Shown: one piece after another, positions 7,800 to 17,203 of the stretch
Numbering within the stretch: the first letter of the stretch is position 1
How the letters are laid out: each line of letters starts with the position of its first letter
NCBI RefSeq assembly: GCF_003044565.1
Contig: NZ_POXG01000003.1
Coordinates: 248,001 to 312,000, forward strand
Direction: 5' to 3'
From: Neisseria sicca
GTDB taxonomy: Bacteria > Pseudomonadota > Gammaproteobacteria > Burkholderiales > Neisseriaceae
Length of the DNA stretch: 64,000 bases
The notes under the pieces: model-generated
What the model was told of the DNA's origin: nothing
The model's database searches: none
Seen by the model: only the letters and a program-made list of their open reading frames with translations
Translations under genes and position numbers: made by a program

Positions 7800-9017
7800 T
7801 TATTCGGCTGATTCGCCGATAATCAATACCGCGTTGCTGCCGCCGAAGGCGAAAGACGAGCTGGCGACGATGCGTTTTTCAGACGACCATGCGCTGTTGA
7901 TGTCGGTCAGGGCGATGGCGGGCAGTTCGGGATCGGGGATGCCGTCCCACTGTTGCGGCGGCAGTTTGCCTTCAGGGTTGCAGCCGCGGTCGGCAACACC
8001 CCAAGCGAATGCGGCTTCGATGGCACCGGCGGCACCGAGCGTGTGTCCGGTCTGCGGCTTGGTCGAAGTGCAGAAGGTTTGGCTGCCGAATACGTCGACG
8101 ACGGCGCGGCTTTCCATGCTGTCGTTGTGTTTCGTGCCGGTGCCGTGCAGATTGATCCAGCCGATGTCTTGAGGTTGCAAACCGGCATTTTTCAATGCTG
8201 CTTCAAAAGACTGCGCCGCGCCCAAACCGTCGGGGCGGGGCGAGGACATATGATAAGCGTCGCTGCTTGCACCGTAGCCCAACAGTTGCATCGTGCCGCC
8301 GAAATCGGCGTCGCGGGTCATGACGAAGGCGGCGGCGGCTTCGCCGATATTGATGCCGTTGCGGTTGGCGGAAAACGGGTTGGCGAGGTCGTCTGAAAGC
8401 ACTTCCAACGAGGCGAAACCGTTGATGGTCAAGGGCGACAGGGTATCGACGCCGCCGCAAATAACCGCGTCGCACAAACCCGCACGCAACAGCCGAGCCG
8501 CGCTGATTAAGGCGCGCGCGCCCGATGTGCAGGCAGTGGAAACGACGTAGCACAGGCCGTGAATGCCGTAAACGTGTGCAACAAATTCCGAAGGCGACGC
8601 CATTTCGTGTTGAAGCTGGTTGAATGGTTTGTCCGTCCAACTGCCGCCGTCGGCAACGTGTTGGAACAAGGGCATATTTTCATCTGCGCCGCTGGTGGAC
8701 GTACCCATGATGACGGCTGTCCGCGCTGCGCCGTAACGGCGGACGGCGGCATGGATGTCATCTTCAATCTGTTCCAACGCGTGCCACAATAGTTGGTTGT
8801 TGCGGCTGCGGTATGCGGGGGGCAGGTTGTCGGGCAGTGGGCGCAGCGTTTCGCTTACCGCGCCGAATGCGAAGTTTTTGCCTTTGACCCATTGGTCGGA
8901 AAACGTCAGCGGCGAAGTTTCAGACGGCGCCAGCAGCGCGTCGATATGGGTTTGCAGGCCGCTGCCGAGCGCGCTGGTGACGGCGGGATGGCTGAGATAA
9001 ACGGGGGTTTTCATCAT
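7800..9017 (-). CDS. Beta-ketoacyl-ACP synthase (KAS I/II-like, aryl-polyene type)
   Basis: A 405-aa thiolase-fold condensing enzyme. The Cys-His-His triad is visible: C163 in STACTSGA, H291 in LHGTGTKHND and H325 in PQTGHTLGAAG. Length is normal. The start overlaps the stop of the upstream DUF3261 gene, so the two are translationally coupled. Together with DUF3261 and the FAD oxidoreductase it resembles part of an aryl-polyene pigment cluster, in which such synthases extend the polyene chain. It is distinct from a housekeeping fabF by this context. A start at the second Met (9014) is equally possible. Confidence 0.88.
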   Translation of the reverse strand: MMKTPVYLSHPAVTSALGSGLQTHIDALLAPSETSPLTFSDQWVKGKNFAFGAVSETLRPLPDNLPPAYRSRNNQLLWHALEQIEDDIHAAVRRYGAARTAVIMGTSTSGADENMPLFQHVADGGSWTDKPFNQLQHEMASPSEFVAHVYGIHGLCYVVSTACTSGARALISAARLLRAGLCDAVICGGVDTLSPLTINGFASLEVLSDDLANPFSANRNGINIGEAAAAFVMTRDADFGGTMQLLGYGASSDAYHMSSPRPDGLGAAQSFEAALKNAGLQPQDIGWINLHGTGTKHNDSMESRAVVDVFGSQTFCTSTKPQTGHTLGAAGAIEAAFAWGVADRGCNPEGKLPPQQWDGIPDPELPAIALTDINSAWSSEKRIVASSSFAFGGSNAVLIIGESAE

Positions 9018-9544
9018 TCTTCTTCTTTAATCGGGCTGACGGTCCAACGTGTTTTGTCGGGGAAGGCAATCACGAAACGTCCGTTATCTTGTGCGACGCA
9101 CCATAAATCTTGTTCTTTATAACGGAATACCGCGCCGTTGCCGTCGGGGCAGAATGTGTTGTGTTCGGATGTTTTTTGTTCCACTTCGGGATACAGCTCG
9201 GCGGCGCGGTCGGCGGCAAGCAGCGGCAGCAGCGCGGCAAACAGGCGGCGCGAAGCGGAATTGGGCATGATGAAGCCGTCGTTTTTCCAGCCTTTCGTGC
9301 CGACAAACTGCCGCGATACGGGCGCGCCCAGCGCATCGGTCTGCACGAAGCGGATGCCCTCCGGCAACTGCTCGACCGCCAGCAGGCTGGTTTGGGCGGC
9401 ATTGCCCGAAGCGTCGGTCTGCTCAAGCTTGAACCACAAACCCGATTGCTCAAGCGTCGGCATGGTTTGCGGATGGGGCAGGGAAGGGGAAAGGGCGCAG
9501 GCGCTGAGGGTCAGAGCGGCAAGGGCTAGGCTTGGAAATCGCAT
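9014..9544 (-). CDS. DUF3261 family outer-membrane lipoprotein
   Basis: A 176-aa protein with a lipoprotein signal, lipobox L13-S-A-C16. The mature part matches the pattern of DUF3261 lipoproteins, which are typical companions of aryl-polyene synthesis genes and are thought to help place the polyene lipid in the outer membrane. Its stop overlaps the KAS start. A possible minus-strand -10 (TACAAT, 9577-9582) lies just upstream. Confidence 0.75.
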   Translation of the reverse strand: MRFPSLALAALTLSACALSPSLPHPQTMPTLEQSGLWFKLEQTDASGNAAQTSLLAVEQLPEGIRFVQTDALGAPVSRQFVGTKGWKNDGFIMPNSASRRLFAALLPLLAADRAAELYPEVEQKTSEHNTFCPDGNGAVFRYKEQDLWCVAQDNGRFVIAFPDKTRWTVSPIKEEE

Positions 9545-9599
9545 GGGGTTCCTTTGTCGGTGCGGAGGAAGGAAGTATTGTAACCGATGTCGGACAGTA

Positions 9600-9632
9600 T
9601 TTCAGACGACCTTTTCAGGAGTCGTCTGAAAA
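9600..9632 (-). terminator. Paired-DUS hairpin between the FAD oxidoreductase and DUF3261 genes
   Basis: Inverted DUS copies separated by a short loop; one arm is imperfect (GAGTCGTCTGAAA). It suggests that the downstream pair may have its own promoter. Confidence 0.5.
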
Positions 9633-9710
9633 TGTAAAACAGCTTGCCCCAGTGGACAACGATTGGCGCACTGGGGCGGAAGCGGTTGTAAAAAGGCGTC
9701 GGTTGACCCC

Positions 9711-10952
9711 TTATTCGATTTTCAGGTCGCCGACCAAAGCCGCCAGCGTGGACAGGCGTTGTTCGGATTTTGCTACGAACGGATTTTCAGTATCCCATGC
9801 GTAGCCTGCCAAAATGGAAGAAATCATGCGGCTGATTTCAGGGCTGCGGTTGGGTGCGTACACGACGTTTTGGAAGCGGAAATCGTACCAGCCGTCGACG
9901 TAAGTGCGGAACGCGTTCACACCGATCATCAGCGGTTTGGCAAATTCGGCATCCCAGTCTACCGCACCGCCTTCAAGCTGTTTTGCCAACAGGTCGGCGG
10001 CGAGTTTGGCGGAGTGCAGCGCAATGGTTACGCCTGATGAGAACACGGGGTCGAGGAATTCGGCGGCATTGCCCAACAGCGCGAAATGCTTGCCGTGCAG
10101 CGATTTGACGTTGGCGGAATAGCCTTGGATGGAGCGGAACGGAAAGTCGTTTTCCCAGACGGCTTTGTCCAGAATTTCTTTCAGCATCGGGCATTCATAG
10201 ACAAATTTTTTCAACACCGTTTCCGATTCGCCCGCGAGTACGTCTGGCGTGCCGACCACGCCGATGGAGCAGCGGTTGTCGCCGAAGGGAATCAGCCAAA
10301 TCCACACGTCGCGGTGTTGCGGGTGGGTGATAATCAGGATTTTGCTGCGGTCGAATTTCGGGTTGGTGATGTTGTCGTCGATGTGGGTGAAATGCGCTTG
10401 GCGCGGCGGCAGGTGCGACGGTGTTTCCAAGTCCAGCAGGCGCGGCAGCACGCGGCCGTAGCCGCTGGCGTCCAATACGAATTTCGCGGTCAGCTCGTAG
10501 CTTTCGCCCGTGTCGGCTTCCACGCTCAAACGGGCAAGATCGCCGCTGTTGTCGAACGCGGTCACGCCGTGTCCGAAACGCACTTCTACGCCTTGTTTGG
10601 CGGCTTCGTCGATCAGGATTTTGTCGAAAATACCGCGGCGTACTTGGTAAACCGTGCCGGGGCCGTCTGAAAATTTTTCAGTGAAATCAAATTCGGTATA
10701 ACGGCTGCCCCATGAAAACGCCGCGCCGTTTTTAAACTGAAAGCTGGGTTCGGCGTGTACGGCGTCGGTAAAACCGGCTTCTTCCAGCATTTCCATGCAG
10801 TGCGGCAGCAGGCTTTCGCCGATGACGAAGCGCGGGAAGTGCTGTTTTTCCAACACGCAGACTTTATAACCTTTTTTGTGAAGCAGGGCGGATGCTACCG
10901 AGCCTGCAGGACCTGCGCCGATGACGGCGACGTCGAATTGAGGTGCGGACAT
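9711..10952 (-). CDS. FAD-dependent oxidoreductase, halogenase/geranylgeranyl-reductase-like
   Basis: A 413-aa flavoprotein. The N-terminal FAD motif is GAGPAGSVASALLHKKG near residues 11-27, followed by the GESLLPH motif near 45, typical of the tryptophan-halogenase/geranylgeranyl-reductase group. The second FAD contact, GNAAEFLDPVFSSGV, lies near 292. The lysine-containing WxWxIP motif of true halogenases is not seen; WIWLIPFGDNRCSIGVVG is present instead, so halogenation is not claimed. Such oxidoreductases are common in aryl-polyene clusters just before DUF3261, as here. Confidence 0.8.
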   Translation of the reverse strand: MSAPQFDVAVIGAGPAGSVASALLHKKGYKVCVLEKQHFPRFVIGESLLPHCMEMLEEAGFTDAVHAEPSFQFKNGAAFSWGSRYTEFDFTEKFSDGPGTVYQVRRGIFDKILIDEAAKQGVEVRFGHGVTAFDNSGDLARLSVEADTGESYELTAKFVLDASGYGRVLPRLLDLETPSHLPPRQAHFTHIDDNITNPKFDRSKILIITHPQHRDVWIWLIPFGDNRCSIGVVGTPDVLAGESETVLKKFVYECPMLKEILDKAVWENDFPFRSIQGYSANVKSLHGKHFALLGNAAEFLDPVFSSGVTIALHSAKLAADLLAKQLEGGAVDWDAEFAKPLMIGVNAFRTYVDGWYDFRFQNVVYAPNRSPEISRMISSILAGYAWDTENPFVAKSEQRLSTLAALVGDLKIE

Positions 10953-11141
10953 TTAAATATACTTTCAAAACATAACAAAATAAAACGGTGGCTATTTTAC
11001 TCCTTAATAGACATATCTGAAATGAATTTTAAATGCAACATTATGACTCAAATGAAATGGTTGCATAAACGACAACAGCCCTATATCGGGATAGGGCGGA
11101 TTGCGGCTTGGGATGGATGGTTTTGTTGTCAATTTGTCTGA
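10953..11141. other. AT-rich upstream region of the pigment-like genes
   Basis: A non-coding stretch between the FAD oxidoreductase start and a Correia element. It is rich in A/T directly upstream of the gene and should hold the promoter, but no clear -35/-10 pair was resolved. Confidence 0.35.
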
Positions 11142-11298
11142 TATAGTGGATTAACTTTAAACCAGTACGGCGTTGCCTCGCCTTAGCTCAAAGAGAACGA
11201 TTCTCTAAGGTGCTGAAGCACCAAGTGAATCGGTTCCGTACTATCTGTACTGTCTGCGGCTTCGTTGCCTTGTCCTGATTTAAAGTTAATCCACTATA
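11142..11298 (-). repeat. Correia element (full length, reverse orientation)
   Basis: 157 bp with both terminal repeats and the central segment. It is the only full-length copy in the window that reads in the reverse direction. It lies between the FAD oxidoreductase start and the end of pncB. Confidence 0.95.
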
Positions 11299-11302
11299 AA
11301 AA

Positions 11303-11343
11303 AGGTCGTCTGAAAACCTCGAATCAAGGTTTTCAGACGACCT
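11303..11343 (-). terminator. Strong DUS hairpin terminator of pncB
   Basis: A perfect 17-bp stem (DUS extended by four pairs) with a 7-base loop, flanked by A and T runs, 19 bases beyond the pncB stop. It abuts the Correia element. Confidence 0.8.
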
Positions 11344-11362
11344 CTTGCCGTTTTTCAATTAA

Positions 11363-12586
11363 TCACTCCTCTGCCTTCGGCTCGGGAACGTCAAACACCT
11401 GACGCAGGTAGGCGAGGAAGGTGTTGTTGGTGGTCATCGTTTTGCCCGGAGAGTCGGAGAGTTTGGCGACGGACTGACCGTTGCACTCGACGAGTTTCAG
11501 GACGATGTTCAGCGGGGTATGCCCCATGTCGTTGGTGAGGTTGGTGCCGATACCGAAGCTGGTTTTGAAACGGTCTTTGAAATATTGGTGCAACGCCCAT
11601 GAGCGCTCGATATCCAGACCGTCGGAGAAGGTCAGCATTTTGGTGCGGCTGTCGATTTTGAGTTTTTTATAGTGCGCATGCGCTTTGTCGCCCCATACAT
11701 AGGGGTCGCCGCTGTCGTGGCGCAGACCGTCGAAGAGTTTGGCGAAGTAGAGGTCGAAGTCGCGCAGGAATGCGTCCATGCCGACGACGTCGGTCAGTGC
11801 GATGCCGAGGTCGCCGCGGTATTCGTGTACCCAGCTTTCGAGGGCGGCTTTTTGGAAGTTGCGCAGGCGCACGTCGAGGGCTTGGAAGGCTTGGAGGAAC
11901 TCGTGCGCCATCGTGCCGATGGGGGTGATGCCGATTTTTTTGGCGAGATAAACGTTGCTGGTACCTCGCACGATGTCGGGGGCGGCTTCAAGCAGGGTGC
12001 GGATGACGTGTTCCTGCCAGTCGAGGGTGTAGCGGCGGCGGGTGCCGAAGTCGGAGATGAGGAACGGCGGATCGTCGGGGTTTTGCGCGGCGGAGATTTC
12101 TTTGAGGCGTTGCGCTTTGGCTTGGAGGCGGCGTTCGCCTTCTTCGATGACGGCGGGGGTTTCGAGACGGCGGAAGTAGAGTTCGTTGACGATGGCGAGG
12201 ATGAAGATTTCAAAGAACATCGCCTGAATCATGGGGCCTTCGATGCGGATATTCAGACGACCTTCATTGTCGGGGCTGACTTTGACGAAGCGGCGTTGAA
12301 GCTGGAAGAGTTCGAGATAGTCGACAAAGTCGCTTTTGATGAAGCGCAGGCTGCGCAGGTAGTCGAGTTCGTCGTGGGTAAAGCGCAGTTGGCAGAGCGC
12401 GTCGAGTTCTCGTTCCAAGTCGCTTTGGATGTCGGCAAGCGGGTAAACCATGTCTTTGTTGCGACAGCGGAACTCATAAAGGCTGTGGGTTTGGGGGAAT
12501 TGGTGCAGTATCACCTGAAGCATGGTGAACTTGTACAGGTCGGTGTCGAGCAGGGAGCGGATAACGGGCGTTTGAGGTGCGGTCAT
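11363..12586 (-). CDS. pncB: Nicotinate phosphoribosyltransferase
   Basis: A 407-aa enzyme of the Preiss-Handler NAD salvage route, joining nicotinate and PRPP to form nicotinate mononucleotide with ATP hydrolysis. Family motifs: DTDLYKFTM near 14, SDFGTRRRY at 178-186, and GTMAHE with H228, the histidine phosphorylated during catalysis. Length is normal. It is a single-gene unit between two DUS hairpins. Confidence 0.96.
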   Translation of the reverse strand: MTAPQTPVIRSLLDTDLYKFTMLQVILHQFPQTHSLYEFRCRNKDMVYPLADIQSDLERELDALCQLRFTHDELDYLRSLRFIKSDFVDYLELFQLQRRFVKVSPDNEGRLNIRIEGPMIQAMFFEIFILAIVNELYFRRLETPAVIEEGERRLQAKAQRLKEISAAQNPDDPPFLISDFGTRRRYTLDWQEHVIRTLLEAAPDIVRGTSNVYLAKKIGITPIGTMAHEFLQAFQALDVRLRNFQKAALESWVHEYRGDLGIALTDVVGMDAFLRDFDLYFAKLFDGLRHDSGDPYVWGDKAHAHYKKLKIDSRTKMLTFSDGLDIERSWALHQYFKDRFKTSFGIGTNLTNDMGHTPLNIVLKLVECNGQSVAKLSDSPGKTMTTNNTFLAYLRQVFDVPEPKAEE

Positions 12587-12678
12587 GGCTTTTCTCTCGT
12601 TCAGCGTAAATGTAAAGCATTATTAGAACACGGTTAGACGGCCGGGTGTTACTTTTTTTGGTTGGAGAAGTGTTGAAA

Positions 12679-12706
12679 AGGTCGTCTGAAATCTTTCAGA
12701 CGACCT
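12679..12706 (-). terminator. DUS hairpin terminator of queH
   Basis: Two inverted 13-base DUS arms separated by only two bases and flanked by A and T runs, 26 bases after the queH stop. Confidence 0.75.
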
Positions 12707-12732
12707 TTTCCTTCATATAAAACCGACATCAA

Positions 12733-13476
12733 TTATTTATCCACGACGATTTTGGCTGCCTGTCCGTCAGGCGAGGGTTCGTATTGTGTGGACTCGTCGC
12801 CGTAATACAGTACGCCGAGTTTGATGGGGATGCGGCCTTGCGATTTGCGGTGGGCGTTGGAGTCGCGTAGGGAGTAGGCGCAGCCGCAGTATTCTTGTTG
12901 GTAGAAGTGTTCGCGTTTACTGATTTCGATCATGCGCGCGCTGCCGCCGCCTTTGCGCCAGTTGAAATCCCAATACACGACGTCGTCGTAGGGTGCGGCG
13001 GCGCGGTGACCGCAGTCGTTGATTTGCGCCATGTTTTTCCAGCGGGAAATGCCCAGCGAGCTGGTGAAGACGGGGAAGCCGTTTTCGTGGGCGTATTGGG
13101 CGGCTTTTTCGAAACGCATGTCGAAACACATGGTGCAGCGGATGCCGCGTTCGGGTTCGAATTCCATGCCTTTGGCTTTGGCGAACCATTCTTTGCGGTC
13201 GTTTTCGTAGTCGTCGTCTTTGTCGATGAAGGGGATGCCGAATTTGTCGGCGAAGCGCATGTTCTCTTCTTTGCGCAACATGTATTCTTTGAGCGGGTGG
13301 ATGTTGGGGTTGTAGAAGTAGATGGTGTAGTCGATGCCGCTGGCGAGCATGGCTTCCATGACTTCGCCGCTGCACGGGGCGCAGCAGGAATGCAAGAGGA
13401 CTTTTTTGTTGCCGCCGGGAGGGACGAGGACGGGGCGGTTGATGTCGGTAACGATGGGGCTGGTTTTGTCGTTCAT
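12733..13476 (-). CDS. queH: Epoxyqueuosine reductase QueH
   Basis: A 247-aa protein of the DUF208/QueH family, the cobalamin-independent enzyme that reduces epoxyqueuosine to queuosine in the tRNA wobble position. The conserved cysteines that bind the metal centres are all present: HSCCAPC (C31, C32, C35), CTMC (C114, C117) and CGC (C197, C199). Length matches the family. No other queuosine gene lies in the window. Confidence 0.93.
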   Translation of the reverse strand: MNDKTSPIVTDINRPVLVPPGGNKKVLLHSCCAPCSGEVMEAMLASGIDYTIYFYNPNIHPLKEYMLRKEENMRFADKFGIPFIDKDDDYENDRKEWFAKAKGMEFEPERGIRCTMCFDMRFEKAAQYAHENGFPVFTSSLGISRWKNMAQINDCGHRAAAPYDDVVYWDFNWRKGGGSARMIEISKREHFYQQEYCGCAYSLRDSNAHRKSQGRIPIKLGVLYYGDESTQYEPSPDGQAAKIVVDK

Positions 13477-13499
13477 GATTGGGGTGTTCCGTTTCGGTG

Positions 13500-13537
13500 T
13501 TTCAGACGACCTTTGGGTTTTATGGGTCGTCTGAAAG
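13500..13537 (-). terminator. DUS hairpin after the patatin gene
   Basis: Inverted DUS copies with a 13-base loop, 14 bases beyond the patatin-like stop and before the queH start. Confidence 0.6.
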
Positions 13538-13550
13538 GGTGGTGGTGTGG

Positions 13551-15002
13551 TTATTGGATAGGTTTGTTTTGTTTTTTGGCTGCTTTGCCGTCTTTGGGGT
13601 CGGGTGGCGGCGGCTCGGCGAATATGGTTTCGGGGTTGGGGTGTGCGGCAAATTCTTGCAGCAGTTTTTGGTAGTCTTGTGACTGTTTCATCAGCTCGGC
13701 TGCGGCGGTTCGCAGGTTGTCCACGTCTTCGGGCGGGAGGTAGAAGCTGGTGGGGATGTTCAACACTTTGTCGCGCAATGCGGACGGAGGCAGGTCTTTG
13801 AGGTTGAGGCTGACGAAGGAGAAGCTGATTCCGTCGCCGCTTTGTTGGTTGGCTTCGTTACGTTGATCGACAAAGGCGCGGAAGCGGCGCAGGGATTCTT
13901 GGGTGTATTGGTCGATGGGGATGTTGATGATGGCGGTAACGACGTCGCGGAATCCGGGTACGGCTGCGGTTTTGTCCATATTGCTGCTGATTTGGTTTTG
14001 GGCGTTGACGCTGATGACGACGATGTGGCGCAGGTTGCGGCTGCGGATTTGTTGTTCCAACACTTTGTCGGGATAGATTTCGGTCATGTCCAAGAGGCTG
14101 CGCATGCCGAGGTTGTCGGTCAGGCCGCCGTCTATCAGGTGGATGTAAGGGCGGGTTTTGCTGTCGCTGTATTTGTTGAACCTGTTTTTAAATTCTTGAT
14201 AGGTGGCGTTTTGCTGCTTTTGGGACTCAAGACCGGTCATTTGCAGCTGCGGCGGCAGGGTGTAGCTGCAGTTGCCGCCGTTGTTGTTGAGGGTAATCGG
14301 AGCGAACACCATAGGCACGGAGCTGGAAGCGGCAACGGCGCGGGCAAGGCGCAATCCGCCCAAGTCGATACACATGGGGTCGAAGTATTCTTGCGTGAAA
14401 TTCAGGCGTTCGCCAGCGCCCATGTCGGTGGCGGAAATGACGGCGAACGGGCCTTTGCCGTACCTTTCCAAATCGCGGAAGGTGGTTTTGCCGAAAAGGT
14501 GGTTTTCAAACTGCTCCTGCAAGAGGTCGCCGCGTCCGTATTCGGGCGAGGCGAGGCGGGGCAGGTTGGTCATGGAAAAAGCTTGTTTGACGACTTGGCG
14601 TTGGAAGTTTTGGTGAAGGAAACGCTTGTAAAACATGGGGATGGTTTCTTCGCCTTTGAGCGCGAAGTAGGCGGCGAGGACGGAGCCGCCGGATACGCCG
14701 ACCACCAAATCGACATTGGACATCAGCGATTTGCTTTTGCCGCCGATGGTGACTTTTTGCTGCTGAAGCTGCTCCAACACGCCGTAGCCCAATGCCGCCG
14801 CGCGCGTGCCGCCGCCGGAGAGCATTAGGATGATGAAAGTGTCGTCTTCTTCGCGCCGAAACTGGCTGGTTTCAAAACGATAGCCTTGGTTCATATCAAT
14901 TTTATTGATGGTGGCGACAGGCTGATACTTGACCAGCGAGCAGGCAGACAGCGCGGCTAAGGTAAAGGCAGTCAGGATGGTTTTGAACGGGCGTTTCAAC
15001 AT
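13551..15002 (-). CDS. Patatin-like phospholipase lipoprotein
   Basis: A 483-aa protein started at the second Met of the open frame (15002). This gives a lipoprotein signal with lipobox L18-S-A-C21; the frame opens at 15023. The patatin features are present: oxyanion loop SGGGTRA at 62-68, nucleophile S104 in GVSGG, and the catalytic Asp in DGGLTDN near 290. It should hydrolyse phospholipids or acyl esters at the outer membrane. The C-terminus is Pro/Lys-rich. Single-gene unit. Confidence 0.88.
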   Translation of the reverse strand: MLKRPFKTILTAFTLAALSACSLVKYQPVATINKIDMNQGYRFETSQFRREEDDTFIILMLSGGGTRAAALGYGVLEQLQQQKVTIGGKSKSLMSNVDLVVGVSGGSVLAAYFALKGEETIPMFYKRFLHQNFQRQVVKQAFSMTNLPRLASPEYGRGDLLQEQFENHLFGKTTFRDLERYGKGPFAVISATDMGAGERLNFTQEYFDPMCIDLGGLRLARAVAASSSVPMVFAPITLNNNGGNCSYTLPPQLQMTGLESQKQQNATYQEFKNRFNKYSDSKTRPYIHLIDGGLTDNLGMRSLLDMTEIYPDKVLEQQIRSRNLRHIVVISVNAQNQISSNMDKTAAVPGFRDVVTAIINIPIDQYTQESLRRFRAFVDQRNEANQQSGDGISFSFVSLNLKDLPPSALRDKVLNIPTSFYLPPEDVDNLRTAAAELMKQSQDYQKLLQEFAAHPNPETIFAEPPPPDPKDGKAAKKQNKPIQ

Positions 15003-15104
15003 GGAAGTCGGATAAGAAACCAAAGAGCTTGATTATAATGGATTAAATCGGTTTTCGATACCGCGCGGCAGGTTAAGGCGATGCCGCAGCGTAGATTGGA
15101 AGGT

Positions 15105-15153
15105 TTTCAGACGACCTTGGTTCATTCCGCAATCGGACAGGTCGTCTGAAAAA
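15105..15153 (-). terminator. DUS hairpin after plsY
   Basis: Inverted DUS copies separated by about 20 bases, just beyond the plsY stop. Confidence 0.55.
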
Positions 15154-15164
15154 TAAAATCAGGT

Positions 15165-15776
15165 TTACGGCTTGTCCGCCTTGTCTCCGATTTTGCCTTC
15201 TTTGCCTTGAAGCAGGTTTTGGATATTGCTTTTATGGCGGTACAACACCAGCACGGCGATGACGACGGTCGCCCAAGCCCAAGAAGAGTAGGGCATCAGC
15301 CAGAAGGCAACGAGCGGCGCGGCCACGGTGGCGACGAGTGCTGCAAGCGAGGACACTTTAAAGCCGAACGCCATCACCAGCCAAATCGCCGCGCAAACCA
15401 AAGCCGTTGCGGGAGAAAGCGCCAGCAGTACGCCCAAAGCAGTCGCCACGCCCTTGCCGCCTTTGAAGCCGAAAAATATCGGCCACATATGTCCGACCAA
15501 CGCGGCAACGGCAACCGCCGCTATGGCGATGTCCGACAGATTCAAAGCATCTTGCAGACAGCGTGCCAAAACCACTGCCACCAAACCTTTGAGCGCATCG
15601 CCCAGCAAAGTCAGCGCCGCTGCCTTTTTCTTGCCGCTGCGCAAAACATTGGTCGCGCCGGGGTTGCCCGAGCCGTAAGTGCGCGGATCGTCCATGCCGT
15701 AATATTTGGAAACAATGACGGCAAACGACAGCGAACCGATTAAATAAGCCGCGATAATGGCAGATACATTGAACAT
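15165..15776 (-). CDS. plsY: Glycerol-3-phosphate acyltransferase PlsY
   Basis: A 203-aa inner-membrane enzyme that transfers the acyl group from acyl-phosphate to glycerol-3-phosphate, the first step of phospholipid synthesis. The diagnostic motifs are seen: GSGNPGATNVLR near 36-47 and GFKGGKGVAT near 103-112, along with five or so membrane spans. The C-terminal tail is short and charged. It is divergent from folB with 56 bases between the starts, so both promoters share this gap. Confidence 0.96.
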   Translation of the reverse strand: MFNVSAIIAAYLIGSLSFAVIVSKYYGMDDPRTYGSGNPGATNVLRSGKKKAAALTLLGDALKGLVAVVLARCLQDALNLSDIAIAAVAVAALVGHMWPIFFGFKGGKGVATALGVLLALSPATALVCAAIWLVMAFGFKVSSLAALVATVAAPLVAFWLMPYSSWAWATVVIAVLVLYRHKSNIQNLLQGKEGKIGDKADKP

Positions 15777-15832
15777 TTCAGATGCTTTACTTAAAATGGG
15801 ACGCTCATTTTATCAAAAAAACAGGCAGGCAA

Positions 15833-16183
15833 ATGGACAAAATCTTTTTACGCGGCATGAAGGCGGACACCCTGATCGGCGTGTACGACTGGGAACGCGA
15901 ACGCCCCCAAACCCTGATTTTGGACTTGGACATCGGCATCCCCGAACAAAGCGGTCAAGACGACCACATCGACAATACCGTCCACTACGGCGAAGTCTGC
16001 GAAGCCGTCAGGGCAAGCCTTGCCGAACAAAGCTTCCTCTTGCTCGAATCATTGGCAGAACACATCGCCAAGCTGATTCTCGACAATTTCGGCGCGTTGA
16101 GTGTACGCGTCAGAATCATCAAGCCCGGCATCCTGCCCGATGTCAAAGAAGTCGGTATTGAAATCGAACGCAGCAAGGTTTAA
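15833..16183 (+). CDS. folB: Dihydroneopterin aldolase
   Basis: A 117-aa folate-pathway enzyme that converts dihydroneopterin to 6-hydroxymethyl-dihydropterin, the substrate of FolK (encoded at the far end of this window). It starts MDKIFLRGMKADTLIGVYDWER, the usual FolB N-terminus, with E and K active-site positions in line (C-terminal KPGILPDVKEVGIEIER). The open frame extends upstream to 15782 across the folB-plsY gap but without a ribosome site, so 15833 is preferred. Confidence 0.93.
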   Translation: MDKIFLRGMKADTLIGVYDWERERPQTLILDLDIGIPEQSGQDDHIDNTVHYGEVCEAVRASLAEQSFLLLESLAEHIAKLILDNFGALSVRVRIIKPGILPDVKEVGIEIERSKV

Positions 16184-16363
16184 AGACACAAATCATTTTA
16201 ATGGAACTCGCTTCGAACGTTTTAGCGAAACTCGCTTCACTCGTTTTCAGACGAGCCTTTTCATGACTCAAAAGGTCGTCTGAAAACGCGGTTCCAACGA
16301 AGTTAAAACCCATTCCCGATTTTCAGACGACCCCGTACCACACTTTACAAAGAAAGCACGCAA

Positions 16364-16897
16364 ATGGATTTGAAAGAAACCAAACTCAGCAGCGAATCAA
16401 TTTATCAAGGTTCATTCGTCAGCATCAACCGCGACAAAGTCCGCCTGCCCAACGGCAATGAAAGCCAGCGCATCGTCATCCGCCATCCCGGTGCCGCCTG
16501 CGTTTTGGCGGTTACAGATGAGGGTAAAGTCGTACTCGTGCGCCAATGGCGTTACGCCGCCGGCATCGCCACGATCGAGCTGCCCGCCGGCAAACTCGAT
16601 GCAGGCGAAGACCCAGCCGAATGCGCCTTACGCGAATTGGCGGAAGAAACCCCGTACACCGCTGACAGCGTCAAACTCATCAGCAGCTTCTACACCGCCA
16701 TCGGCTTCTGCGACGAAAAAATGTACCTCTACCAAGCAGAAGGCGTGCGCCTCGGCAGCACCTTGAGCAACGACGAAGACGAAATCACCGAAACCGTCCT
16801 GATGAGCAAGGAAGAAGTCCGCACCGCTTTGGAACACAACGAAATCAAAGACGGCAAAACCTTAATTGGGCTGCAATATTGGCTGATGCAGGATTGA
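16364..16897 (+). CDS. NUDIX hydrolase, ADP-ribose pyrophosphatase type
   Basis: A 177-aa protein. The Nudix box runs from G76 to E95 with E82, R90-E91 and E94-E95 in place; the usual Gly after the final Glu pair is Pro here. The upstream RQWRY motif at 60-64 and ELPAGKLD are typical of NudF-type ADP-ribose/sugar-nucleotide pyrophosphatases. The gap to folB holds separate DUS copies but no gene. It ends at a DUS terminator. Confidence 0.88.
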   Translation: MDLKETKLSSESIYQGSFVSINRDKVRLPNGNESQRIVIRHPGAACVLAVTDEGKVVLVRQWRYAAGIATIELPAGKLDAGEDPAECALRELAEETPYTADSVKLISSFYTAIGFCDEKMYLYQAEGVRLGSTLSNDEDEITETVLMSKEEVRTALEHNEIKDGKTLIGLQYWLMQD

Positions 16898-16915
16898 TGT
16901 GAACAGAAGGTAAAA

Positions 16916-16957
16916 AGGTCGTCTGAAAAGCAGGTTGCACGTTTTCAGACGACCTTT
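16916..16957 (+). terminator. DUS hairpin terminator of the NUDIX gene
   Basis: Inverted DUS arms with a T run, 18 bases beyond the stop. Confidence 0.75.
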
Positions 16958-17064
16958 CTGCAAACCGGCTGCACAGCAATACCCATAAAACCGACGGATT
17001 TCAAATCCAAAAAATAAAATATAACGAATTGTTTTTAAGAAGTTTTAGGTTAATGACTTCAATC

Positions 17065-17130
17065 TGAGACCTTTGCACCCCAAAAAATCCCCTAAATGAC
17101 TTGGTAGAAATTTAGGGGGCAAAGGTCTCA
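17065..17130. repeat. 66-bp miniature element with IS5/IS1106-like ends
   Basis: TGAGACCTTTGC at the left and GCAAAGGTCTCA at the right form a perfect 12-bp inverted repeat, and an inner pair (CCCCTAAAT / ATTTAGGGG) continues the symmetry. GAGACCTTTGC is, from memory, the end of IS1106-type (IS5 family) elements in Neisseria. It has no coding capacity, so it looks like a non-autonomous derivative. It lies about 74 bases before hsdM, at the left edge of the restriction island. No clear target duplication was seen. Confidence 0.65.
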
Positions 17131-17203
17131 ATTTAGAAAACTTAAAAATCAGTCCTCTTTTATGTTAAGATTCTATTAATTTTTATTTATCAAACAAAAT
17201 CTT

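Noticed and set aside
15034..15050. TATAATGGATTAAATC resembling a Correia end upstream of the patatin gene
   Set aside because: No second end or interior follows; too short to call a remnant.
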